A stretch of 64,000 bases of DNA from Chitinophaga sp. YR573 (GCF_900110995.1 NZ_FOJF01000001.1:4562803-4626802), one strand, 5' to 3'; positions 1-9,320 are shown, counted from the stretch's first letter. The notes: a model not told the origin generated them from the sequence alone. Numbers and translations are program-made.

Positions 1-796
1 AGAATCTTGTGAAGTAGGAGTTATCTTTGAAATTAAGTTCATAGGCTATTTCAAGAATATTCATGCCTGCATTGGTGAGCAGACGTTTTGCTTCCAGCAA
101 TACTCTTTCACGAATCACATCTCCGGCTGTTTTTCCCAATAATTCCCGGCATAATGCGTTTAAATGATTGGGGGTGATATACAACAGTTCTGCATATTCT
201 TTCGGTAAACGCATGCTGCGGTAATACTGATTGATCAGTTGTTGAAAACTTTTCAGCAGGGTAGAGGTATGGTTTGGCAGATTATCATAATTATTCCGGT
301 TACCATTATTCTCTACCATCATAAACATTTCCAGCAGCCTTACACGAATGAGATCTTTATTTACAGTGGTCAGTAAGGCTTCAAACACCGGTATTATTTC
401 CGGTGTAAGCTGACATACGCACTGACTGCTGATACCGTTAAAGAAGCTGAATTGCTCCAGGTAGGATGGGTTCAGGAGAAATGGCCGGAAGAAATCTGCA
501 GAGAAATGGATGATATAACCATCTGTCTCTCCTTTAAAATCCCAGCTATGAACTTGTCCGGGTGCCATGAAATAAGCCTGGTAGGGAGCTACATCAAATT
601 TTACAAAATCGATGGTATGTGTTCCGCTACCTTTGGTGAAAAGCACCAGGTGGTAAAAGGAATGCCGGTGAGCATTGTGAAGGGCCTGGTAATGTTTATC
701 CAGGTATCCTCCAAAACGTTCTATCATCAAATCCCGCTCATGACCGTTTTTATCGATGGTACATATATCATAAACCGGTATCGTTGCGCGGGCCAT
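1..796 (-). CDS. AraC-family transcriptional regulator, C-terminus cut by window edge
   Basis: The reverse strand reads open from an ATG at 796 to the window edge, about 265 residues. The first ~170 residues look like a cupin-type sensor domain (an Arg-His-Ser-Phe-Tyr-His stretch followed by a 'MAPGQVHSW' motif typical of AraC N-terminal barrels). From about residue 175 there is an AraC DNA-binding domain: 'LYITPNHLNALCRELLGK' forms the first helix-turn-helix, and 'ILEIAYELNFKDNSYFTRF' begins the second, where the window ends. The missing part should be only about 20-25 residues. It diverges from the AsmA-like gene at 930, so the 133-bp gap probably holds both promoters. The ligand and targets are not evident. 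Confidence 0.9.
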   Translation of the reverse strand, partial: MARATIPVYDICTIDKNGHERDLMIERFGGYLDKHYQALHNAHRHSFYHLVLFTKGSGTHTIDFVKFDVAPYQAYFMAPGQVHSWDFKGETDGYIIHFSADFFRPFLLNPSYLEQFSFFNGISSQCVCQLTPEIIPVFEALLTTVNKDLIRVRLLEMFMMVENNGNRNNYDNLPNHTSTLLKSFQQLINQYYRSMRLPKEYAELLYITPNHLNALCRELLGKTAGDVIRERVLLEAKRLLTNAGMNILEIAYELNFKDNSYFTRF

Positions 797-929
797 TGTT
801 TTCCTTTTTGTTGTTGATTGTACAAAATTACTGCAAAGCAGGGTATGGGTATGGTGGTAATCGTAGTTATTATGGTGTTTTTTACTGATTATAACATATA
901 GAAGATAATTTCTATTTTTGTAGATATCT

Positions 930-3900
930 ATGAAGAAGACAAGAAAAAGGATATTCCGGATATTGTTGATACTGGGATTGGTGGTTTTATTAGTGGCAGC
1001 TGGTGCCATAGGGGTATTATACACGCAGCAGGCACGACTTACTGCTATTGCTGTGAGGGAATTAAACAAACAGTTACCGGGAGAACTGGTGGTGGCGGAC
1101 AGTGAGATCTCTCTTTTTCAGAATTTCCCCTATATCTCCATAGGGTTACGCAATGTGCGTTTTTATGCCAATAAACAGCAAAAAGGAAAGCCTTTATATC
1201 AACTGGAACGCCTGTATGCAGGTTTCAGTTTGCCGGATATTCTGCGGGAGAAGTATAATGTAAAGGTGCTTTTCTTAAAGAATGGTCACCTGGATATGGT
1301 TAGAGAGCCGGATGGCAAGTTAAACCTGGTGGAGGCCAACAGACTTCAACAGGATACGATTACTACTACAGAAACTTCTTCCGGTAGCCTCGATCTGGAC
1401 ATTAAGAAGATCGTATTAAAGAATATAGATGTTTCTTATTATGATCAGACTAACGGGCAACGACTGTCTACGCATATAGATAAAATCAAAACAGCTTTCA
1501 GTGCCAATGATACCCTTATAAACGGCTCTCTTGAGGGTGGGTTTGAAGTGGATGTGACCAGTCCGGGGGATACCGTGTTATTCCGTCACAAGTGCATGGA
1601 AGCAAATATTAAAGTCGCTTACAATAGTAAAGAACAGTTTCTGAACATTTCATCCAGTGAAGTAAAGCTGGAAGCTGCTACATTGAAAGTACAGGGTACC
1701 GTCGATTTGCAGCATGGTAAGATGGTGAATATAAAAGTAACAGGAGACAGACCGGATCTGAACCTGCTGTTTGCTTTTGCGCCTAAAAATGTAGCAGATG
1801 AATTAAAGCATTTCAGTTATGATGGACGGATCTATTTTAATGGGACTATCATAGGGAAACTGGCAGATGGGCAACAACCCAAAATCGATGTTTCTTTTGG
1901 TTGTGAAGATGCCTGGTTTTTAAATAAAGCTGCTGATAAAAAACTGGATCAGTTAGGATTTAAAGGATATTATACCAATGGTACTGAACATTCCCTGAAA
2001 ACATCCGAACTGCATTTACTGAATATGACCGCACGTCCTGATAAGGGTATCTTCAAAGGCAACTTTGTCATGCGTGATTTTACAGATCCCAAGATCATCA
2101 TGCAGATAGATTCCGAACTGGAACTGGAATTTATAGGCGCTTTCCTGGGCATTAAAGACCTGGAACGTATAACAGGACATATCATTCTGAAAATGGATTT
2201 TAAGGAGATGGTGGATCTGAGCCTGCCGGAAGCATCCATGTCCAAACTGAAAGATGGTGTGCAGAGTGAGCTGACAGTACAGAACCTTACTTTTAAAATA
2301 CCTGGTTATCCGCATATAGTACGTAATCTTGATTTACACGCCAATATGAAAAACGGGAGTGTGAAATTAGATTCACTGGCCTGCCGTTTTGGTAACTCCG
2401 ACTTCTACATGAATGGTTCCCTGAGTGATTTACCCGCTCTTTTCCATCAGAAAAAAAAGCCTGTACTGATCACACTGAATGCACATAGTCGAAGGATGGT
2501 TTTAAAGGAATTGCTGGCATTTGATAGTGCTATGTCGAAGAAGGTAAAAGAAGAGATCAACGGGTTTAATATAGGGTTATCGCTGGAAACATCTGTACAA
2601 CAGTTAACACATCCTTCCCCCTTACCGAAAGGTAAATTCCATATGGAAAAGCTGTATGCCGGATTTAAGAATTATCCGCATGCAGTCCATGATTTCGGCG
2701 CAGATCTGACTATTAACGATACTGCTTTATTACTGAAGAATTTTGGTGGAAAGATAGATAGCAGTGACCTTCGTTTCAGTGGTCGTGTGATTAATTACAA
2801 GGTATGGTTTGATAAGGTGATGAGAGGGAAAACGCAGGTAGCATTTGATCTGAAATCAGATCATCTTGCCATGAATGATTTGTTAGGTCCGGGATCAGGA
2901 AAATATGTACCGGCAGATTATCAGCATGAAGTGGGCAGTGGTTTATGGTTACGTGCGAAGGCTGATATGAAGTACGACTCTATATTCAAATTTGCCAAAC
3001 TGCATATTGCGAATGTTTCGGGTCAGCTGAAAGTACATCCTTTTAAAGTAGACAGTGTTAAGGGGACGATAAAATATGGTGCTAACAAGTTTATTGCGAT
3101 AGATACGCTGACGGGTAAAATAGGACGTAGTGATTTTGATCTGAGTATGCGCTGGTTTACAGGCAAGGATACTACCTTAAGGAAGAAAGCGAATTTCCTG
3201 CAGTTTACTTCGAAATTCCTGGATGTAGATGAAATGACGAATTATAAGTTCACGAATACGCCTGATGCACCGGTTACGCCGGTAGCTACCAGGACTGTTA
3301 CCGTGAATGCTGCTCATGCCAGTGCTTTTAATGTGTTCTCTATTCCTTTTGCTACTTTCACGGGTTCTGTGAATATCGGTAAGGTAAAGTATCATCGTCT
3401 ATGGCTGAAGAACATCATTACAAATGTGCGTATGCTACCCGGTCAGCATTTTTATATAGATACGCTGGGTATGAATGTAGCGGGAGGATGGGTAGGTATG
3501 AGAGGTCATTTCAATGGCAGTGATCCCAAGAAGATTTATTTCAGAAGCCGTATCCGTTTTGTTGATGTGGATATAGAGAAGATGATGATCAAGCTGGATA
3601 ATTTCGGGCAGGACTATACGATTAACAAAAACATAAAGGGGCGATTGAACGGAGAGATTAAGAGTCGTTTGCTGGTACATCCGGACCTTACACCTATCAT
3701 CAATGATTCACAGGCACAACTGGATGTGCAGATTTATAATGGCAGCCTGATAGACTTCGGTCCTATGCAGGCAATGGCAGGTTATTTCAAAGACAAGAAC
3801 CTGCGTAATGTACGCTTTGATACCCTGCGGAATAAACTGACCTTTAAAAACGGTGTGCTGGAAATCCCCTCTATGAATATCAACTCTTCTCTTGGATTCA

Positions 3901-4145
3901 TGGAAGTTTCCGGGAAGCAGTACATGGATATGAAGATGGAATATTACCTGCGTATCCCACTTAAGATGGTCACGCAGGTAGGATTTAAATCTCTCTTTGG
4001 CCGGAAGCAGGAAGAGATAGATCCTGATCAGGTAGATGCGATTGAATACAGGGATAAGGATAAGAAGATACGCTTCATGAATATTAAAGTATCCGGTACA
4101 CCGGATAAGTTTAAAGTGGGACTGGGAAAGGCGAAGAAAGCGTAG
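930..4145 (+). CDS. AsmA-family envelope protein
   Basis: This 1071-residue protein has a single N-terminal membrane anchor (residues ~8-30, 'ILLILGLVVLLVAAGAIGVL') followed by a long, beta-rich periplasmic region. The start 'ARLTAIAVRELNKQLPGELVVADSEISLFQNFPYISI' region is the typical AsmA N-terminus, and the last ~200 residues match the AsmA C-terminal region (a 'LDVQIYNGSLIDFGPMQAM' segment and a terminal 'KVSGTPDKFKVGLG'). AsmA-like proteins belong to the repeating beta-groove superfamily, thought to affect outer-membrane lipid transport and assembly. That role here is inferred. It is a single gene, running into the convergent gene at 4156 with only 10 bp between the stop codons. Confidence 0.85.
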   Translation: MKKTRKRIFRILLILGLVVLLVAAGAIGVLYTQQARLTAIAVRELNKQLPGELVVADSEISLFQNFPYISIGLRNVRFYANKQQKGKPLYQLERLYAGFSLPDILREKYNVKVLFLKNGHLDMVREPDGKLNLVEANRLQQDTITTTETSSGSLDLDIKKIVLKNIDVSYYDQTNGQRLSTHIDKIKTAFSANDTLINGSLEGGFEVDVTSPGDTVLFRHKCMEANIKVAYNSKEQFLNISSSEVKLEAATLKVQGTVDLQHGKMVNIKVTGDRPDLNLLFAFAPKNVADELKHFSYDGRIYFNGTIIGKLADGQQPKIDVSFGCEDAWFLNKAADKKLDQLGFKGYYTNGTEHSLKTSELHLLNMTARPDKGIFKGNFVMRDFTDPKIIMQIDSELELEFIGAFLGIKDLERITGHIILKMDFKEMVDLSLPEASMSKLKDGVQSELTVQNLTFKIPGYPHIVRNLDLHANMKNGSVKLDSLACRFGNSDFYMNGSLSDLPALFHQKKKPVLITLNAHSRRMVLKELLAFDSAMSKKVKEEINGFNIGLSLETSVQQLTHPSPLPKGKFHMEKLYAGFKNYPHAVHDFGADLTINDTALLLKNFGGKIDSSDLRFSGRVINYKVWFDKVMRGKTQVAFDLKSDHLAMNDLLGPGSGKYVPADYQHEVGSGLWLRAKADMKYDSIFKFAKLHIANVSGQLKVHPFKVDSVKGTIKYGANKFIAIDTLTGKIGRSDFDLSMRWFTGKDTTLRKKANFLQFTSKFLDVDEMTNYKFTNTPDAPVTPVATRTVTVNAAHASAFNVFSIPFATFTGSVNIGKVKYHRLWLKNIITNVRMLPGQHFYIDTLGMNVAGGWVGMRGHFNGSDPKKIYFRSRIRFVDVDIEKMMIKLDNFGQDYTINKNIKGRLNGEIKSRLLVHPDLTPIINDSQAQLDVQIYNGSLIDFGPMQAMAGYFKDKNLRNVRFDTLRNKLTFKNGVLEIPSMNINSSLGFMEVSGKQYMDMKMEYYLRIPLKMVTQVGFKSLFGRKQEEIDPDQVDAIEYRDKDKKIRFMNIKVSGTPDKFKVGLGKAKKA

Positions 4146-4155
4146 TGTCGGTTAA

Positions 4156-4701
4156 TTACGCATTGAATTGTTTTAAATGGTAATCCAGATGTATCTGAGC
4201 CAACTTACCCCATTGTTTGCGGGTGAGCTTTCCAAACATGGGATGTAGTCCCCAGTCTTCATCGTTTTTCGTTTGCCACGCTTTTTCCAGTATTCCAAAG
4301 AGCAAGGATTTCTCTGTCTCAAAATCGAACATCTGGTTATGAGGAATAACAAAATCCAATGGCAGGCGAAGTCCTTTGGGTTGGGCATTAAAAAAGTCTA
4401 CAAGGATCCACTTAAACAGGGTTCTGCTTAACCAGTAACTTTCATCAGGCAATGTAAAGAAGCCTAATACCCCGCCCAGGGATAAAGCCAGATGATGGAG
4501 CATTTGGGCCACATTCATTGTCCCCCATGCCCTTATCGAATCCGGCTTTATACTTTGTATTCTTTTTTTGAATTCCTGCTGCTTTTCTGGTGTGTAGAAA
4601 TCCATCCCGTTTACCTTCGGAGCAAAAAAAGCCTGGGGCACATATTTTGCGATTGCTATAAAGGAAAACCATAGTTCTTTATTCAGAATGCCACGCTTCA
4701 T
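4156..4701 (-). CDS. DUF1569 / DinB-like helical protein
   Basis: The 181-residue protein contains the histidine-bearing segments typical of DUF1569: 'WGTMNVAQMLHHLALS' near residue 60 and 'HPMFGKLTRKQWGKLAQIH' followed by a further His near the C-terminus. The family has a DinB-like four-helix bundle that usually places three histidines around a metal. Its biological role is not known. It is the last gene of a leftward run (AraC, SDR, NmrA, this gene), 38 bp downstream of the NmrA-type gene, so co-transcription is possible. No signal peptide is seen, so it should be cytoplasmic. Confidence 0.75.
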   Translation of the reverse strand: MKRGILNKELWFSFIAIAKYVPQAFFAPKVNGMDFYTPEKQQEFKKRIQSIKPDSIRAWGTMNVAQMLHHLALSLGGVLGFFTLPDESYWLSRTLFKWILVDFFNAQPKGLRLPLDFVIPHNQMFDFETEKSLLFGILEKAWQTKNDEDWGLHPMFGKLTRKQWGKLAQIHLDYHLKQFNA

Positions 4702-4739
4702 GTTTAATCTTGATTTCGATTGTGATCAGGGACTTTTTG

Positions 4740-5606
4740 TTATTGGAACAACGCTTTATTTTTGGCAAAAAACTCAGCAAGCGTAGTAGGTTTTCTACCG
4801 GTAATCGTCTCTACTGAATCGTTAGTTCCAGCGAATAAACCATCGATGCAGTCTTGTGCAACGTGGGTAACATGCTGGATAAAATGCGAATGGGCTCCTT
4901 TTTCTGCATCTGATTCAGTGAAGTGCTCAATACTAACTGGGTCATACTTGATTTTTCTGCTCAATACTTCTGAAAGGATCTCACTCATCTCAGGCACGTT
5001 ATATTCCTCAGGGCCATAAAGTTTGAACGTTTTGCCTTCATATTCTTTGGGATTAGTAAGTATTCTTGCAACGACACGGCCAAGATCGGCTGAATCTATT
5101 GGTGCCCAGCGTCCATTGCCGAAAGGCAGCACAATGGTATCTTTTTTCTGAACGTCCTCCCGGATGTACAGGAACCATTCATCAAAAAAGGTGGGTCTCA
5201 AATGTGTAGTCGGGATTCCTGTCATATCCAATATACGTTCCCCCACCCAGTGGTCCTGGGCTGCATTACTTTTAGCATCCCGCCGGGCTGATACCTGCGA
5301 CATATTGACAATAGCTTTCACACCTGCATCCTTTGCTGCCTGAGCAAAATAAGCAGTGGCCTGCAAAACACCTGGCGTTAATATCGGAAAACAAAAATAA
5401 GCGCTGTGAATGTCTTTCATTGCTGCAGAGATGTCATCAAAATTGAGCAGGTCTCCGACCATTACCTCGATACCCTGGGCTGCGAGCTTATCTGAACGTT
5501 CGTCCGCACTATGTACAAGTGCTCTGATTGAAACTCCCATTTTTATCATTTCATTGATGGCAACGCTGCCACTTTTGCCGGTTGCACCGGTAACTAAAAC
5601 TTTCAT
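4740..5606 (-). CDS. NmrA-family NAD(P)-binding protein (atypical SDR)
   Basis: The 288-residue protein opens with a Rossmann nucleotide-binding motif, 'MKVLVTGATGKSGSVAI', and continues as an atypical short-chain dehydrogenase of the NmrA/TMR type ('VMVGDLLNFDDISAAMKDI', 'AYFCFPILTPGVLQATAYF', 'HLRPTFFDEWFLY'). Relatives include NAD(P)H:quinone oxidoreductases of the QOR2 type and redox sensors. No classical YxxxK catalytic pair is obvious. It lies 21 bp downstream of the SDR gene at 5628-6464 and is probably in its operon. The substrate cannot be told from the sequence. Confidence 0.82.
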   Translation of the reverse strand: MKVLVTGATGKSGSVAINEMIKMGVSIRALVHSADERSDKLAAQGIEVMVGDLLNFDDISAAMKDIHSAYFCFPILTPGVLQATAYFAQAAKDAGVKAIVNMSQVSARRDAKSNAAQDHWVGERILDMTGIPTTHLRPTFFDEWFLYIREDVQKKDTIVLPFGNGRWAPIDSADLGRVVARILTNPKEYEGKTFKLYGPEEYNVPEMSEILSEVLSRKIKYDPVSIEHFTESDAEKGAHSHFIQHVTHVAQDCIDGLFAGTNDSVETITGRKPTTLAEFFAKNKALFQ

Positions 5607-5627
5607 ATTTAAAATATTTTCTCTTAT

Positions 5628-6464
5628 CTATAATTCATAATCTGTGCTGGTGATCACACCATGCCATTCCTGCATCTCTTTATTCAACATATCCATCTTC
5701 TGATTGAAGTAAAGAAGGGTATCATTGCCAAGTGGCAGGTGGACCGGTGGATTGGATGATGCAGCTAATTTCATGATTGCTGCAGCTAACTTAACCGGAT
5801 CACCAGGTTGTTTATAATTGATCTGTGAAGCGAATGCGCGCATTTGTCCGGAGGTTCCGGAATAATCTTCAATAACCGTTTTAGCGGCAGTTAATGAGGA
5901 ACCATCCAGGAAATTAGTTCGGAAGAACCCAGGCTCAACGGCTGTGACATGAATACCGAGAGGTTTTAACTCAGCAGCAAGCGCCTCGTTAATGCCTTCA
6001 ACAGCAAATTTGGTTGACGCATAAAGCCCCCAACCGGCAGTAGAGGTTAGTCCAACAACCGAGGATAGATTGATCAAATGACCAGAACGTTGTGAGCGGA
6101 AATAGGGGAGGACTGCGCGGGTAACATTCAGCAAACCGAATACATTGGTATCAAACGAATGCCTTACTTCGCTATCGCTGGCTTCTTCCACGGCGCCTAA
6201 AAGGCCAAAGCCGGCATTGTTGACTAATACATCTATGCGGCCAAAATGGTCTATAGCTTGTTTTACAGCATGTTTAGCTTCCTCTTCGTTAGTTACATCC
6301 AGGGTAACAACGTGAAGATTATCATTGCTTATTTCGCCTGATAGTTTTTCAGGCTGGCTGCGTACTGTGGCAACCACTTTATCGCCATTAGCCAGAGCGG
6401 CTTTAGCGATTTCCAATCCGAAGCCTCTTGAAGCTCCGGTTATGAACCATACTTTAGTTTTCAT
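5628..6464 (-). CDS. Classical short-chain dehydrogenase/reductase
   Basis: The 278-residue protein is a classical SDR: cofactor motif TGASRGFG near residue 9, NNAG near residue 85, a catalytic Ser in 'LINLSSVVGL', and the YASTK catalytic tetrad segment near residue 155, followed by 'VEPGFFRTNF'. This is the layout of the retinol/oxidoreductase-like SDRs often paired with AraC regulators in soil Bacteroidota. The AraC gene lies 83 bp upstream in the same direction and the NmrA-type gene follows 21 bp downstream. The substrate is unknown; an aldehyde, ketone or quinone stress role is a guess from the neighbours. Confidence 0.88.
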   Translation of the reverse strand: MKTKVWFITGASRGFGLEIAKAALANGDKVVATVRSQPEKLSGEISNDNLHVVTLDVTNEEEAKHAVKQAIDHFGRIDVLVNNAGFGLLGAVEEASDSEVRHSFDTNVFGLLNVTRAVLPYFRSQRSGHLINLSSVVGLTSTAGWGLYASTKFAVEGINEALAAELKPLGIHVTAVEPGFFRTNFLDGSSLTAAKTVIEDYSGTSGQMRAFASQINYKQPGDPVKLAAAIMKLAASSNPPVHLPLGNDTLLYFNQKMDMLNKEMQEWHGVITSTDYEL

Positions 6465-6547
6465 AATCCTTTGAATTTGATATCAAAGGTCATTCAATAC
6501 GCAGAATCCCACCTTAGCGTAATCAAAGCTGTTTTTATGAATTTCAA

Positions 6548-7447
6548 CTATATTGATTTTTTCCTGAATTCACTTGGTGTAATACCAAGATTCTTCTTGA
6601 AGAATTGTGTAAAGTTCGGTTGCTCTGCAAATCCGATGGAAGTTCCTATCTCATTTAAAGTCCAGTCTGTTTGCAACAGCAGAGCTTTGCTTTCTTCAAG
6701 CAAACGGTTCTTGATATGTGTGCTTATATTCTGACCAGTATGCTTCTTCAACAAGGCATTTAAGTAGTTTGGGTGCAGATAGAGATGATCAGCAAATTCT
6801 TTTGCTGTCTTGATACGTATTGGGCTTTCCTGATTGATGTGGGAGGCTTCGGCTTCCAGCAACTGAAAGAAATGATGAATATGCCGGTATTCATCAGACA
6901 CACTATTGGGCTTTGGGAAGTCTGCGGATTTAACACTTTCAACAATAATCAATTGCAGATAGGCCTGCAATGCTTCCTCAGCCAGCTCTCCTCCTAAAGT
7001 GTGCTGCTTATGCATTTGTTCAAACAGGTTATCAATAATGGCAACCGTAGACAGTTTCAGACGGATAACACTTCTGGTTGTGTCTGAAAACAGCTGATGT
7101 TTATCCATCGCAAATTTCAGCGAAGGATATGCCTCAACATATCTTTTCTTAAACAGACAATAATGTCCTACCAGGCTGGGGGACAGGCTACGCCATGAAA
7201 TAATCTCATTTGGATGCAGAAAAAGAATAGTTGAATTCTCAATATTATAGTTTTTTACACCCAATGAGAATAGCCCCCTCCCTTCTTTAATAAATAAGAT
7301 TTTATAAAAGTCTCTTCTATTGGGAGATATGTAATTTTCACAAGCAAGCTCTTTATTGTCAACTACACGTATGTTCCAGTTTTGGAAATAGTCCCTCGTA
7401 ACCGGGGTGCGGAAGGGGAAGTCCTGAAGTTGAGAAATGTTTGCCAT
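6548..7447 (-). CDS. AraC-family transcriptional regulator
   Basis: The 299-residue protein has an N-terminal cupin-like sensor (residues ~20-150, including 'ILFIKEGRGLFSLGVKNY') and a C-terminal AraC DNA-binding domain with two helix-turn-helices: 'AKEFADHLYLHPNYLNALLK' and 'LNEIGTSIGFAEQPNFTQFF', ending 'LGITPSEFRKK'. It lies upstream of the SDR and NmrA-type genes in the same orientation, so it is a likely local regulator of them. The layout repeats that of the AraC gene at 9896. Confidence 0.92.
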   Translation of the reverse strand: MANISQLQDFPFRTPVTRDYFQNWNIRVVDNKELACENYISPNRRDFYKILFIKEGRGLFSLGVKNYNIENSTILFLHPNEIISWRSLSPSLVGHYCLFKKRYVEAYPSLKFAMDKHQLFSDTTRSVIRLKLSTVAIIDNLFEQMHKQHTLGGELAEEALQAYLQLIIVESVKSADFPKPNSVSDEYRHIHHFFQLLEAEASHINQESPIRIKTAKEFADHLYLHPNYLNALLKKHTGQNISTHIKNRLLEESKALLLQTDWTLNEIGTSIGFAEQPNFTQFFKKNLGITPSEFRKKSI

Positions 7448-7481
7448 TACGTTCAGTGTATTTAATAATGTACCAAATTCA

Positions 7482-8003
7482 CTATTTATAGTAGGGCGAT
7501 ATTAATAGATAAACAATTACGCCTGTTATACTTACATACAACCAGATAGGCATGGCCCATCGTGTGATTTTTTTATGTAAAGCGACCTCCATATTTAAAC
7601 CTCGTCCAATCGATATCAACGCCAAAGGAACTGTAATTATAGCAAGTATAATATGCGTAATCAATATAAAGTAATAAATGTATTTTAAAATCCCATCTCC
7701 CCCATATTTTGTTGATGGAGTTGTAAAATGATAAAGCAAATATGACAATAAAAACATGGAAGTGCATAAAAAGGCCGAGAAAATGAAATTGCGATGCCTT
7801 TTTATGTTTTTTTGCTTAATGGCATAAAGTGCTAATAAAAGAAAAATGAACGTAGCCCCGTTAAATATCGCGTTCAATAATGTCAGAAATGAAAAGTCGT
7901 ATCCCTTAAAATTCTCCTTATTTGGAAGGAAAAAAGCGAATATAATAAGTCCGTTTATACCTAAAGTTAAAGTCCATACTAATGGTTTATAATTCCTGCC
8001 CAT
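7482..8003 (-). CDS. DUF420-like small membrane protein
   Basis: The 173-residue protein is read from the ATG at 8003. An in-frame start at 8069 would overlap the upstream gene and add a polar stretch not expected in the family. It has about five hydrophobic segments, with conserved-looking histidines on or near helices ('HRNFIFSAFLCTSMFLLSYL', 'ITHIILAIITVPLALISIGR', 'HKKITRWAMPIWLYVSITG'), the pattern of DUF420/YozB proteins. Those are often found near cytochrome oxidase genes and may bind heme, but none are here. It follows the membrane protein at 8030 by 26 bp, so the pair is likely one operon under the palindrome at 8534-8559. Confidence 0.78.
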   Translation of the reverse strand: MGRNYKPLVWTLTLGINGLIIFAFFLPNKENFKGYDFSFLTLLNAIFNGATFIFLLLALYAIKQKNIKRHRNFIFSAFLCTSMFLLSYLLYHFTTPSTKYGGDGILKYIYYFILITHIILAIITVPLALISIGRGLNMEVALHKKITRWAMPIWLYVSITGVIVYLLISPYYK

Positions 8004-8029
8004 TGTTGTTTTTATTTTAAAATGTGTTT

Positions 8030-8494
8030 CTAAAACGGTCTGAAATAAGGTCGGCTCACCAATGACCAAAATGCCCAGGGGACAGATGTCAGTATAATTA
8101 AAAGCCCAATGGTGAACCAGATAGCCATTGTCTTAAATTTTTCATTGTCTGTTTGCCTGCGTTTTGTTTTTGCCGAACCGATTGTGATAATAATAATTGC
8201 TGTTATCATCATCAGACTGTGTTCCATCCCGAAAAAACGGATTTCTCTTTGATGAACCGCCTCTTTGTAGTTATGCAGGAAATAGTCAATAACAGGGCTG
8301 ATAAAATAAAGGAAAAGTCCGAAAACGAGCTGAATATGTGCAATAGTGGCTGTCCAATGTCTTACAGAATTATCAAAGCTGGAAAAACTCTTTTTTGAAA
8401 ACCAACCGTTGTAAGCACGGAAAAGAGCAAAAAGCAAACTTATCAATACAAACCAGCGAACTAAAGAATGTAGTGCTAATATTGTTGAATACAT
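8030..8494 (-). CDS. Four-helix inner-membrane protein, cytochrome-b-like
   Basis: The 154-residue protein has four predicted transmembrane segments: residues ~5-25, ~45-70, ~90-108 and ~124-145. Histidines sit at 'LALHSLVRW' in helix 1, 'ATIAHIQLVFG' in helix 2 and 'GMEHSLMMI' in helix 3, a pattern that could coordinate heme. Similar Bacteroidota proteins are often loosely annotated as cytochrome b, without proof. It is the first gene of a two-gene leftward operon. A perfect 26-bp palindrome, the likely TetR operator, lies 40 bp upstream of its start. It may therefore be induced by the ligand of the TetR protein. Confidence 0.7.
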   Translation of the reverse strand: MYSTILALHSLVRWFVLISLLFALFRAYNGWFSKKSFSSFDNSVRHWTATIAHIQLVFGLFLYFISPVIDYFLHNYKEAVHQREIRFFGMEHSLMMITAIIIITIGSAKTKRRQTDNEKFKTMAIWFTIGLLIILTSVPWAFWSLVSRPYFRPF

Positions 8495-8533
8495 TTATAT
8501 TATGATTATTTGTCTCTATGACAAAGATAAAAT

Positions 8534-8559
8534 AAAAACATACTAATTAGTATGTTTTT
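8534..8559. promoter_or_regulatory. Perfect 26-bp palindrome, probable TetR operator (site 3)
   Basis: The bases 8534-8559 form an unbroken inverted repeat centred between 8546 and 8547, with core ATACTAATTAGTAT at 8540-8553. The same ATACT-N4-AGTAT pattern recurs at 9168 and 9235 on the other side of the TetR gene. Its position just upstream of the membrane-protein gene ending at 8494 fits a repressor site. That TetR binds it is inferred. Confidence 0.7.
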
Positions 8560-8570
8560 TAATAAAAAAA

Positions 8571-9161
8571 TTATTTCAGTGTATTCAGATAGCTTTTTAG
8601 TTCCTTTAAATAAGATAGATAAATCGTTTTGCTGTTTTCAATTTTCCCCAAATTCCGTATACCCCAATAGCCTGAAATTACAAATAGTGTTACTTGTTTT
8701 GCGTTCACGTCTTTACGGACAAATCCGCCTTCTTTTCCTTTTTCAATAGTAGTAGTCATTATTTTCTTCCATTGTTTAGTGAGCTCATCCAATGCTTCGC
8801 TAAAATCAGCATTCCATGGGGCCATTTCTTGTGTAAAATTGGCAACTGGGCAACCATATTCTACTTTTAAAACCTTATTCTTCATCAGAAGATTGTCTAT
8901 CAGGTTGTAAATAGCTTCTAATGGATTTTGTTCTTTTTGTAATGGTTCGAGTAAACTGTTTAATAGCGTCGGTTTCAGCACTTCGTTGATAATGGCAAGC
9001 CCCATTTCGTCTTTCGTCTTGAAATGGTAATAGAATGCACCTTTTGTTACTTGTGTCGTGGCGATAATGTGATCAATACTTGTAGTTTTATAACCACTGC
9101 CGTAAATCAGTTCAAATGCTTTTTGTAGAATGTTCAACCGTGTCGCCTCTGCCTTTTTCAT
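8571..9161 (-). CDS. TetR/AcrR-family transcriptional regulator
   Basis: The 196-residue protein has the TetR N-terminal DNA-binding domain: 'TRLNILQKAFELIYGSGYKT' and the recognition helix region 'ATTQVTKGAFYYHFKTKDEM' (residues ~35-55). The remainder is a helical ligand-binding domain with a C-terminal part resembling the TetR_C YjdC/AcrR-like groups. The start at 9161 is well supported. One copy of the ATACT-N4-AGTAT repeat sits 7 bp upstream of the start codon, suggesting autorepression. Further copies at 9235 and 8540 suggest control of the divergent GNAT gene and of the downstream membrane-protein pair. The inducer is unknown. Confidence 0.9.
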   Translation of the reverse strand: MKKAEATRLNILQKAFELIYGSGYKTTSIDHIIATTQVTKGAFYYHFKTKDEMGLAIINEVLKPTLLNSLLEPLQKEQNPLEAIYNLIDNLLMKNKVLKVEYGCPVANFTQEMAPWNADFSEALDELTKQWKKIMTTTIEKGKEGGFVRKDVNAKQVTLFVISGYWGIRNLGKIENSKTIYLSYLKELKSYLNTLK

Positions 9162-9167
9162 AAAAAG

Positions 9168-9181
9168 ATACTGTTTAGTAT
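9168..9181. promoter_or_regulatory. TetR-type inverted repeat, site 1
   Basis: The sequence ATACTGTTTAGTAT matches the ATACT-N4-AGTAT core of the 8534-8559 palindrome. It lies immediately upstream of the TetR start codon (9161), a position suited to autorepression. Confidence 0.6.
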
Positions 9182-9234
9182 TTTTGCAAAGGAAGTAAAA
9201 ATTAATGAATGTACCCCAGGGAGTAAAGATAAAA

Positions 9235-9248
9235 ATACTAATCAGTAT
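9235..9248. promoter_or_regulatory. TetR-type inverted repeat, site 2
   Basis: The sequence ATACTAATCAGTAT is the third copy of the ATACT-N4-AGTAT pattern. It lies between the divergent TetR (start 9161) and GNAT (start 9321) genes, so it could control either or both. Confidence 0.62.
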
Positions 9249-9320
9249 GTTTTTTTTAACTTTACTGAAGAATAGTCAAAAAAAAGGGGATTTAAGAACA
9301 AATTCAAATTATATAGAAAT

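Noticed and set aside
452-817. A 121-codon forward frame opposite the first AraC gene
   Set aside because: It lies antisense to a clear AraC reading frame and has no family features.
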